A DNA stretch of 13,023 nt from Sulfurovum sp. (GTDB taxonomy: Bacteria > Campylobacterota > Campylobacteria > Campylobacterales > Sulfurovaceae): positions 1 through 13,023 of the forward strand of contig WFYB01000059.1 in NCBI GenBank assembly GCA_015490315.1, read 5' to 3'. A program made the position numbers and the translations under genes. Under the pieces are notes generated by a model. The model was not told the origin of the DNA. It saw only the letters and a program-made list of their open reading frames with translations, and searched no databases. This document shows positions 1-7,781 of this stretch, in pieces. Numbering within the stretch: the stretch's first letter is position 1; each line of letters begins with the position of its first letter.

Positions 1-9
1 AAACTTTTT

Positions 10-14
10 GGAGG
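10..14 (+). promoter_or_regulatory. Shine-Dalgarno of the ThiQ-like gene
   Basis: A perfect GGAGG lies five bases before the ATG at 20. It decides the start: the in-frame TTG at position 8 overlaps this ribosome-binding site and would add only four residues (MEVE), so it is unlikely to be used. Confidence 0.75.
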
Positions 15-19
15 TAGAG

Positions 20-643
20 ATGTTACACATCGATGATTTGAGCTATGTTTACAAACGAGAGGAGCCTCCCTACCGCTACAATATGCAGGTAGACGCAGGC
101 GAGATCGCAGGAGTGATGGGAAGCAGCGGCAGCGGAAAATCGACACTGCTCGACCTGATCGCAGGGTTTTTGCAGCCCCAAGAGGGATGCATCTGCTTAG
201 ACGGGAAACATCTGGAGCAACTGCCTATAGAGAAGCGCGGTGTAAGTATCCTTTTTCAAAACCACAACCTCTTCGAGCATCTGAGTGTCGCAAAAAATAT
301 ACGTCTGGGACGAAAAGAGGCAACCGATAAGGAGATCGCTGATATCCTCGAAGAGGTGGGGCTTGGCGGCTATCAGGAGCGGCTTGCTTCAGAACTCTCC
401 GGCGGTCAGCAGCAGCGTGTTGCGCTGGCACGCGTATTGCTGCGCCGTGAGCCAATCCTGCTGCTCGATGAGCCTTTCACGGGACTGGATGAGCAGACCA
501 AGAGCCAGATCCTTGATCTGGTCAGAGAGATCACCGATCGCCACAGCTTGCACACGGTGATGGTCAACCATGATCCAGAGGATGCAAAACGCATCGCAGA
601 CCGCCGTTACCTCATGCATGATCATAGGCTCACAGCACAATGA
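20..643 (+). CDS. thiQ: Thiamine-type ABC transporter ATP-binding protein (ThiQ-like)
   Basis: This is a 207-residue ATPase subunit of an ABC importer, acting on the inner face of the membrane to power substrate uptake. All nucleotide-binding motifs are visible: Walker A GSSGSGKST (34-42), Q-loop Gln80, signature LSGGQQQR (126-133), Walker B ILLLDEP (146-152, Asp150/Glu151), D-loop GLD (155-157) and H-loop His184. The short length, the LLDLIAGFL stretch after Walker A and the SILFQNHNLFEHLSV stretch match ThiQ, the thiamine/TPP importer ATPase, better than the longer spermidine or sulfate ATPases. Family ThiQ proteins are slightly longer (about 230 residues), so the C-terminus here is compact. 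The binding protein and permease would be expected upstream, outside the window. The stop overlaps the next start (ATGA), so the two genes are translationally coupled, and the kinase-like partner agrees with a thiamine role. A related small-solute importer cannot be excluded. Confidence 0.72.
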   Translation: MLHIDDLSYVYKREEPPYRYNMQVDAGEIAGVMGSSGSGKSTLLDLIAGFLQPQEGCICLDGKHLEQLPIEKRGVSILFQNHNLFEHLSVAKNIRLGRKEATDKEIADILEEVGLGGYQERLASELSGGQQQRVALARVLLRREPILLLDEPFTGLDEQTKSQILDLVREITDRHSLHTVMVNHDPEDAKRIADRRYLMHDHRLTAQ

Positions 644-1320
644 CAGCCTTGCTTCAAAATACCTCTTTTTTCCGTGATAAGAAGATAGAGTCATACACCC
701 TGCTAAAAGATCAGGGGTATTGCAATGAGAACTATCTGGTTGTTGCAGATGGGGTGAAGTATATCGTCCGTAAGTTACGTAGAGATGATATAGACAGGGT
801 GTTTGAGTGGCAAGTACAACATTTGGCATTTGAGAAAGGTATCACGGCAGAACCATTGGTTTTTGACAGCAAAAACGGCTTGATGGTATTTTCATTTTTG
901 GAGGGTGAGCATAAGCGCCGATTGGATAAAGGTGAATTGAACCTTTTAGCCAAGACATTACAGAAACTACATAGTATCAAAATTGATGCAAAGCCTATTA
1001 CTTTAGATGTAAATACAGGCACTGTTGAACATTACCAAAAAGAGTATGCCCTGTGCCACAATGACTTCAATCCACAAAATATCTTTTTTGCCGAAGAGGT
1101 AAAACTTATTGACTTTGAGTATGCCGGTATCAATGACCGCTATTTTGATCTTGCCTCTGTCTGTGTGGAGTTTGGACTCGATGAGCAGGGGCAAAAGGTG
1201 TTTTTGGAAACTTATTTTGAGGATGAGTACAATGTGGATAAATTGGAAGTGTATAAGGGGATATATAAAGCAGTATGTGATGAATGGTTTACAGAGAGCC
1301 CGTGGAGTGTTGTTTTATGA
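640..1320 (+). CDS. Choline/thiamine-kinase-like phosphotransferase
   Basis: This 226-residue protein has the aminoglycoside phosphotransferase/choline kinase fold. The catalytic loop reads CHNDFNPQNI (139-148), with Asp142 as presumed base and Asn147 as metal ligand. The DFE metal-binding motif is at 158-160 within LIDFEYAG. The N-lobe contains YIVRKLRRDD, a likely ATP-binding strand with its lysine. Enzymes of this type phosphorylate the hydroxyl of choline, ethanolamine or thiamine. Because it overlaps the ThiQ-like ATPase gene by 4 nt, I infer a thiamine kinase (ThiK-like) salvage role; LicA-type choline kinase is the main alternative. It is short for the family (usually about 260-290): few residues separate the N-lobe from the catalytic loop, and the C-terminal helical region ends abruptly after the WF near residue 216. 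Either it is a compact subfamily or part has been lost. Base composition is more AT-rich than in the ATPase gene. Confidence 0.65.
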   Translation: MTALLQNTSFFRDKKIESYTLLKDQGYCNENYLVVADGVKYIVRKLRRDDIDRVFEWQVQHLAFEKGITAEPLVFDSKNGLMVFSFLEGEHKRRLDKGELNLLAKTLQKLHSIKIDAKPITLDVNTGTVEHYQKEYALCHNDFNPQNIFFAEEVKLIDFEYAGINDRYFDLASVCVEFGLDEQGQKVFLETYFEDEYNVDKLEVYKGIYKAVCDEWFTESPWSVVL

Positions 1321-1328
1321 TAACACTC
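1305..1328. other. Hairpin between convergent genes
   Basis: The 7-bp inverted repeat GAGTGTT (1305-1311) and AACACTC (1322-1328) spans the stop codon of the kinase-like gene, with a 10-base loop. No clear T-run follows on either strand, so it is at best a weak terminator. The rest of the 53-bp convergent gap (1321-1373) is AT-rich and holds nothing else I can identify. Confidence 0.35.
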
Positions 1329-1373
1329 TACAAAACACACGATAATTGTAAATTTTAGACTATGGTTTCTGTA

Positions 1374-1919
1374 TCAATGTTTAGTTGTATTAACAGGAGC
1401 AATGGGAGCATAATTAGCACTAAAACCACCAATGTCATAGATATGCATATTCTTACCATAAATCACTAGAAAATATTGTGTACTCCAGATACATATTTCA
1501 TCACCTCCAGCATATTCTACAATCGCTTTATTTTTATTATGGATAACCAAAGATAATTTAGCAGTTCTATCTTTTTTTGTCATATACTCAATATAGTTTT
1601 TATCATGAATTGCATCTTTAATATCAGTATATACTTTTTCTAAAATAATCTTTTTATGTTTATAATAGTGTTTCTTTTTTATTTGTTTATTTTTCGACAA
1701 AAGATTTAAGTCTTCTAAGGTTAATAGACCTAATATTTCTTCTTTTGGATTGTGTAGATATTTGTAATTTTTCTTTTCATATTCAAGTCTAGTGTAGTAA
1801 CTTGTATTGAAATCCATGTGTTCCTCAAGTATTGTTTTAGATGAAGATTTAGGAATATTCATTGATGAACAACCAATCATCGCCAATAATAATATGAAAC
1901 TCACAAGAGACTCTTTCAT
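1374..1919 (-). CDS. Putative lipoprotein of unknown function
   Basis: This gene encodes 181 residues that I do not recognise. It begins with Lys2, a hydrophobic stretch (residues 5-15) and MIGC, a somewhat atypical lipobox, so Cys17 is the probable lipidated residue after signal peptidase II cleavage. That would place the protein on the periplasmic side of a membrane. The mature part starts Ser-rich, then becomes rich in Lys, Tyr, Asn and Ile, with a lysine/histidine-rich stretch near residues 80-93 (KKKHYYKHKK). A more hydrophobic segment (CIWSTQYFLVIYG) precedes a Gly/Pro-containing tail. The ATG lies 6 bases after the glmS stop, and its ribosome-binding site (GGAG) is inside the glmS end, so it is the last gene of the glnD-glmS unit. 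The base composition is strikingly AT-rich compared with glmS, which suggests recent acquisition or weak constraint. Confidence 0.68.
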   Translation of the reverse strand: MKESLVSFILLLAMIGCSSMNIPKSSSKTILEEHMDFNTSYYTRLEYEKKNYKYLHNPKEEILGLLTLEDLNLLSKNKQIKKKHYYKHKKIILEKVYTDIKDAIHDKNYIEYMTKKDRTAKLSLVIHNKNKAIVEYAGGDEICIWSTQYFLVIYGKNMHIYDIGGFSANYAPIAPVNTTKH

Positions 1920-1925
1920 TAATTG

Positions 1926-3734
1926 CTACTCCACCGTCACACTCTTAGCCAAATTCCTCGGCATATCCACATCATTTCCGAGTCTCACTGAGATCTCCAG
2001 TGCCAGCAGTTGGGTAACGACCATCATTTCGAAATATTCGAGTATCGGGTGGCTGTCGTATCGTGTCTGGATGAAGTCATCGGCAAGTTCAAAAGGCTCG
2101 GGACTGATAGCAAGGATGGTGGCATCTCTGGCGCTGAGCTCTTCGACATTGGATTTGATCTTGTCATAAAGCAGGCTGCGGGGCATGAGGGCGATGGTGA
2201 AGAGTTCGCTGTCTGCCAGTGCGATAGGACCGTGCTTCATCTCGCCGGCAGGATAGCCCTCGGCATGGAGGTAGCTGATCTCCTTGAGTTTGAGTGCCCC
2301 TTCGAGTGCAAGAGGATAGAAGATGTCCCGCCCGATAAAGAAGAAGCCGTGTCCATGCAGATAGCGCTTGGAGAGTCTGTGGATACGCTCATGCAGCTTG
2401 TCTTCGACGACCAGTGCTTTGGGGGTATGCAGCATCGCATCTATCTCTCTCTTGAGGGTCTCTTCAGAGACACTGTGGCGTATCTGTCCGACATAGAGTG
2501 CAAGCATCCAGAGTACCATGCTCTGTGTGGCAAATGCTTTGGTGCTCGCCACACCCTTTTCGATCCCTGCACGTGTGAGGATGGCTGCATCGCTTTCACG
2601 GACGATAGAGGAGTTGTCGACATTACAGATCGTAAGTGTTTTGAGTCCTGCGGCTTTTGCCATCTTGAGTGCTTCGAGCGTATCGGCTGTCTCACCGCTT
2701 TGTGAGATCGTGATAAAGAGTGTCTTGTCAGTCAGGAAAGGCTCTTTGTATCTGAATTCGCTTGCGATCTCTACATCACAGCGCATTTTTCCGATACGTT
2801 CAAAGAGATAGGAAGCTGCAAGGGCAGAGTGGTAGCTGGTGCCGCAGGCACAGATCTTGATCGCATAGATCCCTTCGAAGAAATCCTCCGGAAGCTCCTC
2901 AAAATAGATACTGTCTTCCAGTATTCGACCGATCATCGTATCGCTCATGACACGGCTCTGCTCATAGATCTCTTTTTCCATGAAGAAGCGGTAGCCGTCC
3001 TTTTGTGCCAGTGCCTTGTCTGCAGTGAGAGCTTGCTTGGTGAAGCTCTTTTCGCCTGTCGCATCAAAGAGTTTGACCTCTTCCTCTTTGGCATAGCCGT
3101 ACTCTCCGTCTTCGAGATAATAGACTTCATTGGCTTTACCGATAATCGGCGTATCCGATGATGCGAAATAGACCTCATTCCCGTCAAATCCCAGCAGCAT
3201 CGGTGAGCCGTTTTTGGCAAAAAAGACGGTATCGGGTGCCGCTTCGGTGATAAGCAGTGTCGCATAGGCACCTTCGAGTCTCTCTATCGTCTTTTCAAAT
3301 GCCTTGAAGGGATCTCCAAGCTCTTTGTGATACTTCTCAAAAAGATGCACGATGGTTTCGGTATCGGTCTGGGAGAGGAAAGTGACCCCCTCGTTTTGCA
3401 GCTCTTTCTTGAGCTCCTGATAATTCTCGATGATGCCGTTATGTACGACATAGGAGTAGGCACCAAGATGGGGATGGGCATTGAGTTCGGTAGGTTTGCC
3501 GTGTGTTGCCCAGCGGGTATGTCCGATCGATACGCCAAATCCTTCACTCTCAAATGTGTTGGTTTTGTTACGCAGATTTTCCAGTTTGCCTACCGCTTTG
3601 AAGTTGTTGAGCTTCTCTCCTTCGATCACGGCGATCCCTGCCGAATCGTATCCTCTGTACTCCAACTCCTGAAGCCCGTCAAGCAGAATCTCTTTTTTCT
3701 CTTTTCTACCGATATATCCGACTATTCCACACAT
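1926..3734 (-). CDS. glmS: Glutamine--fructose-6-phosphate aminotransferase (isomerizing)
   Basis: This cytoplasmic enzyme converts fructose-6-phosphate and glutamine to glucosamine-6-phosphate and glutamate, the entry step to peptidoglycan and LPS amino sugars. The 602 residues match the usual length (about 609). The N-terminal glutaminase domain begins MCGIVGYIG with nucleophile Cys2, followed by GHTRWATHG (71-79) and the oxyanion residues Asn99-Gly100. Two SIS sugar-isomerase domains follow, with CGTSYHS (from Cys297) and SQSGET (344-349), and then the C-terminal tail PRNLAKSVTVE with the catalytic lysine Lys597. Its ATG shares one base with the glnD stop (TAATG), with a GAGG ribosome-binding site inside the glnD end, so translation is probably coupled to glnD. 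No glmS ribozyme is present or could fit, because the upstream sequence is glnD coding. Downstream is the lipoprotein gene. Confidence 0.96.
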   Translation of the reverse strand: MCGIVGYIGRKEKKEILLDGLQELEYRGYDSAGIAVIEGEKLNNFKAVGKLENLRNKTNTFESEGFGVSIGHTRWATHGKPTELNAHPHLGAYSYVVHNGIIENYQELKKELQNEGVTFLSQTDTETIVHLFEKYHKELGDPFKAFEKTIERLEGAYATLLITEAAPDTVFFAKNGSPMLLGFDGNEVYFASSDTPIIGKANEVYYLEDGEYGYAKEEEVKLFDATGEKSFTKQALTADKALAQKDGYRFFMEKEIYEQSRVMSDTMIGRILEDSIYFEELPEDFFEGIYAIKICACGTSYHSALAASYLFERIGKMRCDVEIASEFRYKEPFLTDKTLFITISQSGETADTLEALKMAKAAGLKTLTICNVDNSSIVRESDAAILTRAGIEKGVASTKAFATQSMVLWMLALYVGQIRHSVSEETLKREIDAMLHTPKALVVEDKLHERIHRLSKRYLHGHGFFFIGRDIFYPLALEGALKLKEISYLHAEGYPAGEMKHGPIALADSELFTIALMPRSLLYDKIKSNVEELSARDATILAISPEPFELADDFIQTRYDSHPILEYFEMMVVTQLLALEISVRLGNDVDMPRNLAKSVTVE

Positions 3735-6208
3735 TATTTCTTTTTCCTCGTGAGTTTATCTGTAATCATTTCAACATTATGACAAAAGTTTCCATTTTTT
3801 TCGATGAGAAACATATCCCGGACACGGTTTTTGAGTGTATGTACTTTGGCAGTGACGATATCGATACCCATCTCGTCAAACATATCGATGATATAGGCAA
3901 GCAGTCCCCGCTGGTTTTTGCTGCGCAGATGCATGATTGCATAGGTTTTGGAGTGGTCACAGTCGATGTCGATATCCTCCTTTTTGATCTCCGGGATATA
4001 GGGAAGGCTCTTTTTGGTCGGATCAAAAGAGGCTGTGATGATCTCCTCAATCGCATAGATGTCATCGTCACCTACTTGGGTTGCAAAATCTATCTTGAAG
4101 TATTTCAATCCGTCAAAGAGTTTGCAGATATCCATATTGACTACATCCAGATGGCTTAGTTTCCCAAGCAAGAAGCTAAGATTGATAGAGTCTGCCCGGA
4201 TGATTTCGATAGTCAGGTAGTTTTCGTTGCTTATTTGGTATTCGTACGATTCGGTCTCCAATGCGCGCTTAGCAATCGCGAGGATACGTTCAGGCTTGTA
4301 GCGCAAAAAGAGGAGGTTTGAGGGGATCTGGAGGATCTTTTTCTGCTGACTTTTCTTGAGTGCTTTGAACTGGGGATGTTTTTTGAGCGAGAGCTCTTTT
4401 TTGGCACGTTTGGCAGCCTCATCCAGCAGTGCAGGGCTTTGCAGCGCTTCGATAGACTGGTGGTAGAGTGTACGGATCAGTCTGGCATTGAAGGAGTTGT
4501 AGATATCATCACCTACCCCGTTCATATCGGCATAGGTAAGGATATAGATCATATCGAGCAGTTTTTGGCTTGGAAAATGTGATGCAAATCCCATAATCAC
4601 CTTCTCGCTATAGAGATCTTCGCGCTGCGCGACATTGCTCATGAGCGTATGATAATGGATCAGCCGTTCCCCCTGTGCTATGAATGTATCATCAAAGCCC
4701 AGTTTTTTCGCAAAGATACGAAAAAGAGAGGCACCAACATAGTGATGGTCTTTTTTTCTACCTTTGCCGGCATCATGGAGAAAGGTGACCAGTTTGAGCA
4801 TGGCTCTCTCATCTTTGGAGAGCTTTTCGTAGAGATCCCGTATCATCGTATCTTCGATATTTTCAAGATGATAGACACAGCGGAGGGAATGGATGTCGAC
4901 CGCATATTGATGATAGCCGTCAAACTGCGGCAGGTCGACCACTTTTTTGATCGGAGGGATCGTATATTTGAGCAGTCTGGCATAAGAGAGTGCCGTCAGG
5001 ATGCAGTAGCTGTGCGGCTGGTAAAAGATCGAAGCGATGGTCTTGTAGAGTGTTTTATCGGGACGCTCGGGTCTCTTGGCTTTGATCAGTGCAGCAAGGA
5101 AGGTCGGATGGGTATAGAAAGGCTCTTTGGCATGGTTGCAGAGCTGCTTGAGCAGGGTATTGAAGTTTGGCTGTTTGCTTTGTGGGGGATAGATGAAGCG
5201 CTTGTCATGCTCCCTGCGGTACTCTCGGGTAAGGATATCGAGCCATATTGTGCTGTAGAGCCTGATATCTTTGAGGGATGAGGTGACCTTTTTGGCGAAC
5301 TTGGTATGCCCCTCTTTGGTCTGAGGATAACCCAGTAGTTCCGAGACACGCGGGATGAGGTCAAGGCGTAGTTTGTCCTCTTTTTTGCCTGTTGCCAGAT
5401 GTAGCGCAGAGCGTACCCGAAAGAGAAACTCCAACGCCACCCGGAAGCTTTTGTAGTCGGACTCTTCGACGATATCGGAGGGGAGCGATTTGATATTGTC
5501 TGTATTGTAGAGGATCTTTCCTATCCAGTAGACGAGATTGGCATCCCGGAAACCGCCAACCCCCTCTTTGAGGTTTGGCTCCATCGTGAGCGGATATCGG
5601 TGGTGCTTTTGGCGCTGTTCGTCAAGCTTGGCATTGATAAATCCTTCGATATCGTCGTGACGTATGCGCTCGATCGCATTTTGTGTTTCGGTCCAGACAA
5701 AGTGGGACCCTTCGATGAATCGCGATTCGATCATTGCGGTTTTTATGGTGATATCGGTCTTGGATACCTCATAGAGTTCACTGATCTCATGCACCCTGTG
5801 CCCGAGTTTGAGTCCGCTGTCCCATAGGATATAGAGGATCTTTTCGATGAACTCTTTGGTGTTGTATCCGGGGATATCTTTGTAGACGATCATCAGATCG
5901 ATATCTGAGTAGACACAGAGCTGCTCCCTGCCGTAAGAGCCCAGTGCTACGAGTGCGATGGGAACTGCGTTTTTCATCGGAGCATAATCACCGAACATTT
6001 CTCTGTGGGCTACCTTGTAGATGAGCTGCAGGATCGAGTCTATTTTTTTGGTGTGTTTGACCAGAAAGTCTTTGCCGCCGCTGGTCGCAAAGGTCTCTTC
6101 AAGGGTATTGAAATAGGTTTTGATATCCTTTTTGAATACTTTTGCGATCTCAAAGTCAGGTGCATTACGATACAGAAGTTCTTCGATCTCTCTTTTTAGA
6201 TTGTCCAC
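3734..6208 (-). CDS. glnD: [Protein-PII] uridylyltransferase / uridylyl-removing enzyme
   Basis: This is the glutamine sensor of the nitrogen-regulation cascade. It adds UMP to PII when glutamine is low and removes it when glutamine is high. The 824-residue protein has the full architecture. The nucleotidyltransferase domain carries GSYGR (90-94) and the metal-binding DxD at Asp102/Asp104. An HD hydrolase domain has FLHDAGKG (His478-Asp479), and two C-terminal ACT domains lie at about 655-715 and 745-815. E. coli GlnD is about 890 residues, so this is a slightly shorter form. The start is GTG, supported by AGGAG seven bases upstream. It is the first gene of the glnD-glmS-lipoprotein unit and is transcribed divergently from mqnE. 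A PII gene is not in the window. Confidence 0.95.
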   Translation of the reverse strand: MDNLKREIEELLYRNAPDFEIAKVFKKDIKTYFNTLEETFATSGGKDFLVKHTKKIDSILQLIYKVAHREMFGDYAPMKNAVPIALVALGSYGREQLCVYSDIDLMIVYKDIPGYNTKEFIEKILYILWDSGLKLGHRVHEISELYEVSKTDITIKTAMIESRFIEGSHFVWTETQNAIERIRHDDIEGFINAKLDEQRQKHHRYPLTMEPNLKEGVGGFRDANLVYWIGKILYNTDNIKSLPSDIVEESDYKSFRVALEFLFRVRSALHLATGKKEDKLRLDLIPRVSELLGYPQTKEGHTKFAKKVTSSLKDIRLYSTIWLDILTREYRREHDKRFIYPPQSKQPNFNTLLKQLCNHAKEPFYTHPTFLAALIKAKRPERPDKTLYKTIASIFYQPHSYCILTALSYARLLKYTIPPIKKVVDLPQFDGYHQYAVDIHSLRCVYHLENIEDTMIRDLYEKLSKDERAMLKLVTFLHDAGKGRKKDHHYVGASLFRIFAKKLGFDDTFIAQGERLIHYHTLMSNVAQREDLYSEKVIMGFASHFPSQKLLDMIYILTYADMNGVGDDIYNSFNARLIRTLYHQSIEALQSPALLDEAAKRAKKELSLKKHPQFKALKKSQQKKILQIPSNLLFLRYKPERILAIAKRALETESYEYQISNENYLTIEIIRADSINLSFLLGKLSHLDVVNMDICKLFDGLKYFKIDFATQVGDDDIYAIEEIITASFDPTKKSLPYIPEIKKEDIDIDCDHSKTYAIMHLRSKNQRGLLAYIIDMFDEMGIDIVTAKVHTLKNRVRDMFLIEKNGNFCHNVEMITDKLTRKKK

Positions 6209-6230
6209 TTAGTCACTCCTAATCTATTAG

Positions 6231-6240
6231 TGTTATAATA
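6231..6240. promoter_or_regulatory. Shared divergent promoter box between glnD and mqnE
   Basis: The gap between the glnD GTG and mqnE ATG is only 45 bp. On the plus strand it contains an extended -10, TGTTATAAT (6231-6239), which would start RNA near 6246. Read on the minus strand, the same bases give TATTAT (6240-6235), a fair -10 for glnD with a leader of about 20 bases. I see no good -35 in either direction, as is common in Campylobacterota promoters. The two polymerases could not occupy the site together. Confidence 0.6.
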
Positions 6241-6253
6241 CCCAAAAATAATT

Positions 6254-7327
6254 ATGGATGTTCCTATGGATCTGATCAGCAAAGTACGCAACCGCGAGCG
6301 GCTAAACCAGCAAGAGGGAGAAGCGCTCTATGACCTCGATCTCTATACCCTTGGGGAGCTCGCCGATGAGATCAGACGCGAGAAGTATGGCAACAAAAGC
6401 TATTTCAACATCAACCGTCATCTCAACCCTACCAATGTCTGTGCGGATGTCTGCAAGTTCTGTGCCTACTCTGCCAGCCGCAAAAATCCTAACCAGTATA
6501 CACTCAGCCATGAACAGATACTCCAGATCGTAGAGGGCTCAGTGCGCAATGGTGCCAAAGAGGTACATATCGTCTCGGCGCACCACCCTGAAGTGGGTGT
6601 CGATTGGTACATGGGTGCGTTTGCGAAGATCAGAGAGCATTTCCCCGATATCCATATCAAGGCGATGACGGCTGCTGAGGTCGATTTCCTTGCGCGACAC
6701 TATGGACATAGCTATGATGAGATACTCGATATGATGATCGAGAGCGGTGTGGACTCTATGCCCGGCGGCGGTGCCGAGATCTTCGATGAGGGTGTACGCG
6801 ACTACCTCTGCAAAGGCAAAGTGACCTCCAATCAGTGGATTGAGATACACCGCAAATGGCATGAGAGAGGCAGAGAGTCGAACGCAACGATGCTTTTTGG
6901 GCATGTGGAGAGCAGGGCGCACCGTATCGATCATATGCTTCGTCTACGTACGCTGCAGGATGCCACAGGCGGTTTCAACGCTTTCATTCCGCTGGTCTAC
7001 CAGCGTGACAACAACTTTTTGCGTGTGGAGAACTTCCCTTCAGGACAGGAGATCCTCAAAACCTACGCGATCTCCAGGATCCTTTTGGACAATATCCCCC
7101 ATATCAAAGCCTACTGGGTTACCGCCTCTATCAATCTGGCACTCATCGCACAGGAGTTCGGTGCCGATGATCTTGATGGTACCATCGAGAAAGAGTCCAT
7201 CCAGTCCGCTGCAGGTGCTGCAAGTGCCAAGGGGATGAACCTCGATGATTTTGTGGCAATGATCAAAAACTCCGGCTTCACCCCTGTGGAAAGGGATAGC
7301 CTCTATCATGAGCTAAAGGTATATTGA
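6254..7327 (+). CDS. mqnE: Aminodeoxyfutalosine synthase (radical SAM)
   Basis: This radical SAM enzyme of the futalosine menaquinone pathway joins 3-enolpyruvylbenzoate-derived substrate (the MqnA product) to the adenosyl group of SAM, giving 6-amino-6-deoxyfutalosine. The 357-residue protein has the 4Fe-4S motif CxxxCxxC at Cys63, Cys67 and Cys70 within NPTNVCADVCKFCAY, then KEVHIVSAHHP, KAMTAAE, DSMPGGGAEIF and ATMLFGHVE, all typical of MqnE. The NPTN context and PGGGAEIF favour MqnE over the paralogue MqnC. Start choice is uncertain: the ATG at 6254 leaves a leader of about 8 bases from the predicted transcript start and has no clear ribosome-binding site, while the in-frame ATG at 6266 is preceded by a weak GGAT and also fits the family N-terminus. 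It heads an operon with a phosphoribosyltransferase, a TrpG/PabA protein and a membrane protein. Confidence 0.92.
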   Translation: MDVPMDLISKVRNRERLNQQEGEALYDLDLYTLGELADEIRREKYGNKSYFNINRHLNPTNVCADVCKFCAYSASRKNPNQYTLSHEQILQIVEGSVRNGAKEVHIVSAHHPEVGVDWYMGAFAKIREHFPDIHIKAMTAAEVDFLARHYGHSYDEILDMMIESGVDSMPGGGAEIFDEGVRDYLCKGKVTSNQWIEIHRKWHERGRESNATMLFGHVESRAHRIDHMLRLRTLQDATGGFNAFIPLVYQRDNNFLRVENFPSGQEILKTYAISRILLDNIPHIKAYWVTASINLALIAQEFGADDLDGTIEKESIQSAAGAASAKGMNLDDFVAMIKNSGFTPVERDSLYHELKVY

Positions 7328-7328
7328 G

Positions 7329-7781
7329 TTGGAACGGATACACTACAGTTGTGAGGCGTTTTTGAAGGATGCCAGAGAGCTGACTGAAAAGATTGGATGG
7401 GAGTTCGATGCGATTATCGCAATAGCACGTGGAGGTATGAGCCTGGCGCATCTGCTCGGTGAGTATTATGACCTCAGGTCAGTCTATACGATCAATACTA
7501 TCGGTTATGACGATACACGCAAGTGTGACAGGGTTCAAGTATTCAATGTGCCTCAACTGGATGATGCCAAGAGCGTTTTGGTTGTAGATGATATCGTCGA
7601 TTCGGGGGATACTTTGATAGAAGTGTTGGCATATCTTCAGGCAAAATACCCGCATATAGAGTACAAAACCGCCTCACTGTTTTATAAAAAAAGTGCTAAA
7701 ATAGCACCAACATGGTATGTAAAAGAAGCAGATGCATGGATCGATTTTTTCTGGTCAGTGGATCTTAAAGGCAAAAAATAA
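7329..7781 (+). CDS. Purine-type phosphoribosyltransferase
   Basis: This 150-residue cytoplasmic PRTase is expected to transfer a phosphoribosyl group from PRPP to a nucleobase. The PRPP-binding signature VLVVDDIVDSGDT spans residues 83-95 with Asp87-Asp88, and IARGGMSLAHLL (32-43) forms the PPi loop region. The size and these motifs match the small xanthine/hypoxanthine-guanine PRTase-like group (Gpt-like); substrate cannot be assigned from motifs alone. The start is TTG at 7329, two bases... i.e. immediately after the mqnE stop at 7325-7327, with an AAAGG ribosome-binding site inside the mqnE end; no ATG lies near the N-terminus in frame, and the family N-terminus fits this start. The stop shares one base with the next start (TAATG). 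Position beside mqnE suggests, by inference only, salvage of a purine released in the futalosine pathway. Confidence 0.85.
   Translation: MERIHYSCEAFLKDARELTEKIGWEFDAIIAIARGGMSLAHLLGEYYDLRSVYTINTIGYDDTRKCDRVQVFNVPQLDDAKSVLVVDDIVDSGDTLIEVLAYLQAKYPHIEYKTASLFYKKSAKIAPTWYVKEADAWIDFFWSVDLKGKK

Noticed and set aside
8..22. TTG at 8 as start of the ThiQ-like gene
   Set aside because: It overlaps the GGAGG that serves the ATG at 20, and the family N-terminus begins at that ATG.
1003..1345. A frameshift in the kinase-like gene as an explanation for its short C-terminus
   Set aside because: Other plus-strand frames near the end do not extend with recognisable family sequence, and the reading frame stays coherent through the catalytic and DFE motifs, so a naturally short form is simpler. 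It is not excluded.
2010..2705. A 231-codon open frame on the plus strand, antisense to glmS
   Set aside because: It lies wholly inside the well-supported glmS gene, its product resembles no family, and long antisense frames are expected from the codon pattern of such genes.
3735..3900. A glmS ribozyme or riboswitch upstream of glmS
   Set aside because: The upstream sequence codes for the conserved ACT-domain end of GlnD and overlaps glmS by one base, leaving no room for a leader.
4649..5281. A 210-codon open frame on the plus strand, antisense to glnD
   Set aside because: It is fully covered by glnD, which has clear domains through this part; there is no ribosome-binding site or recognisable protein motif for the antisense frame.
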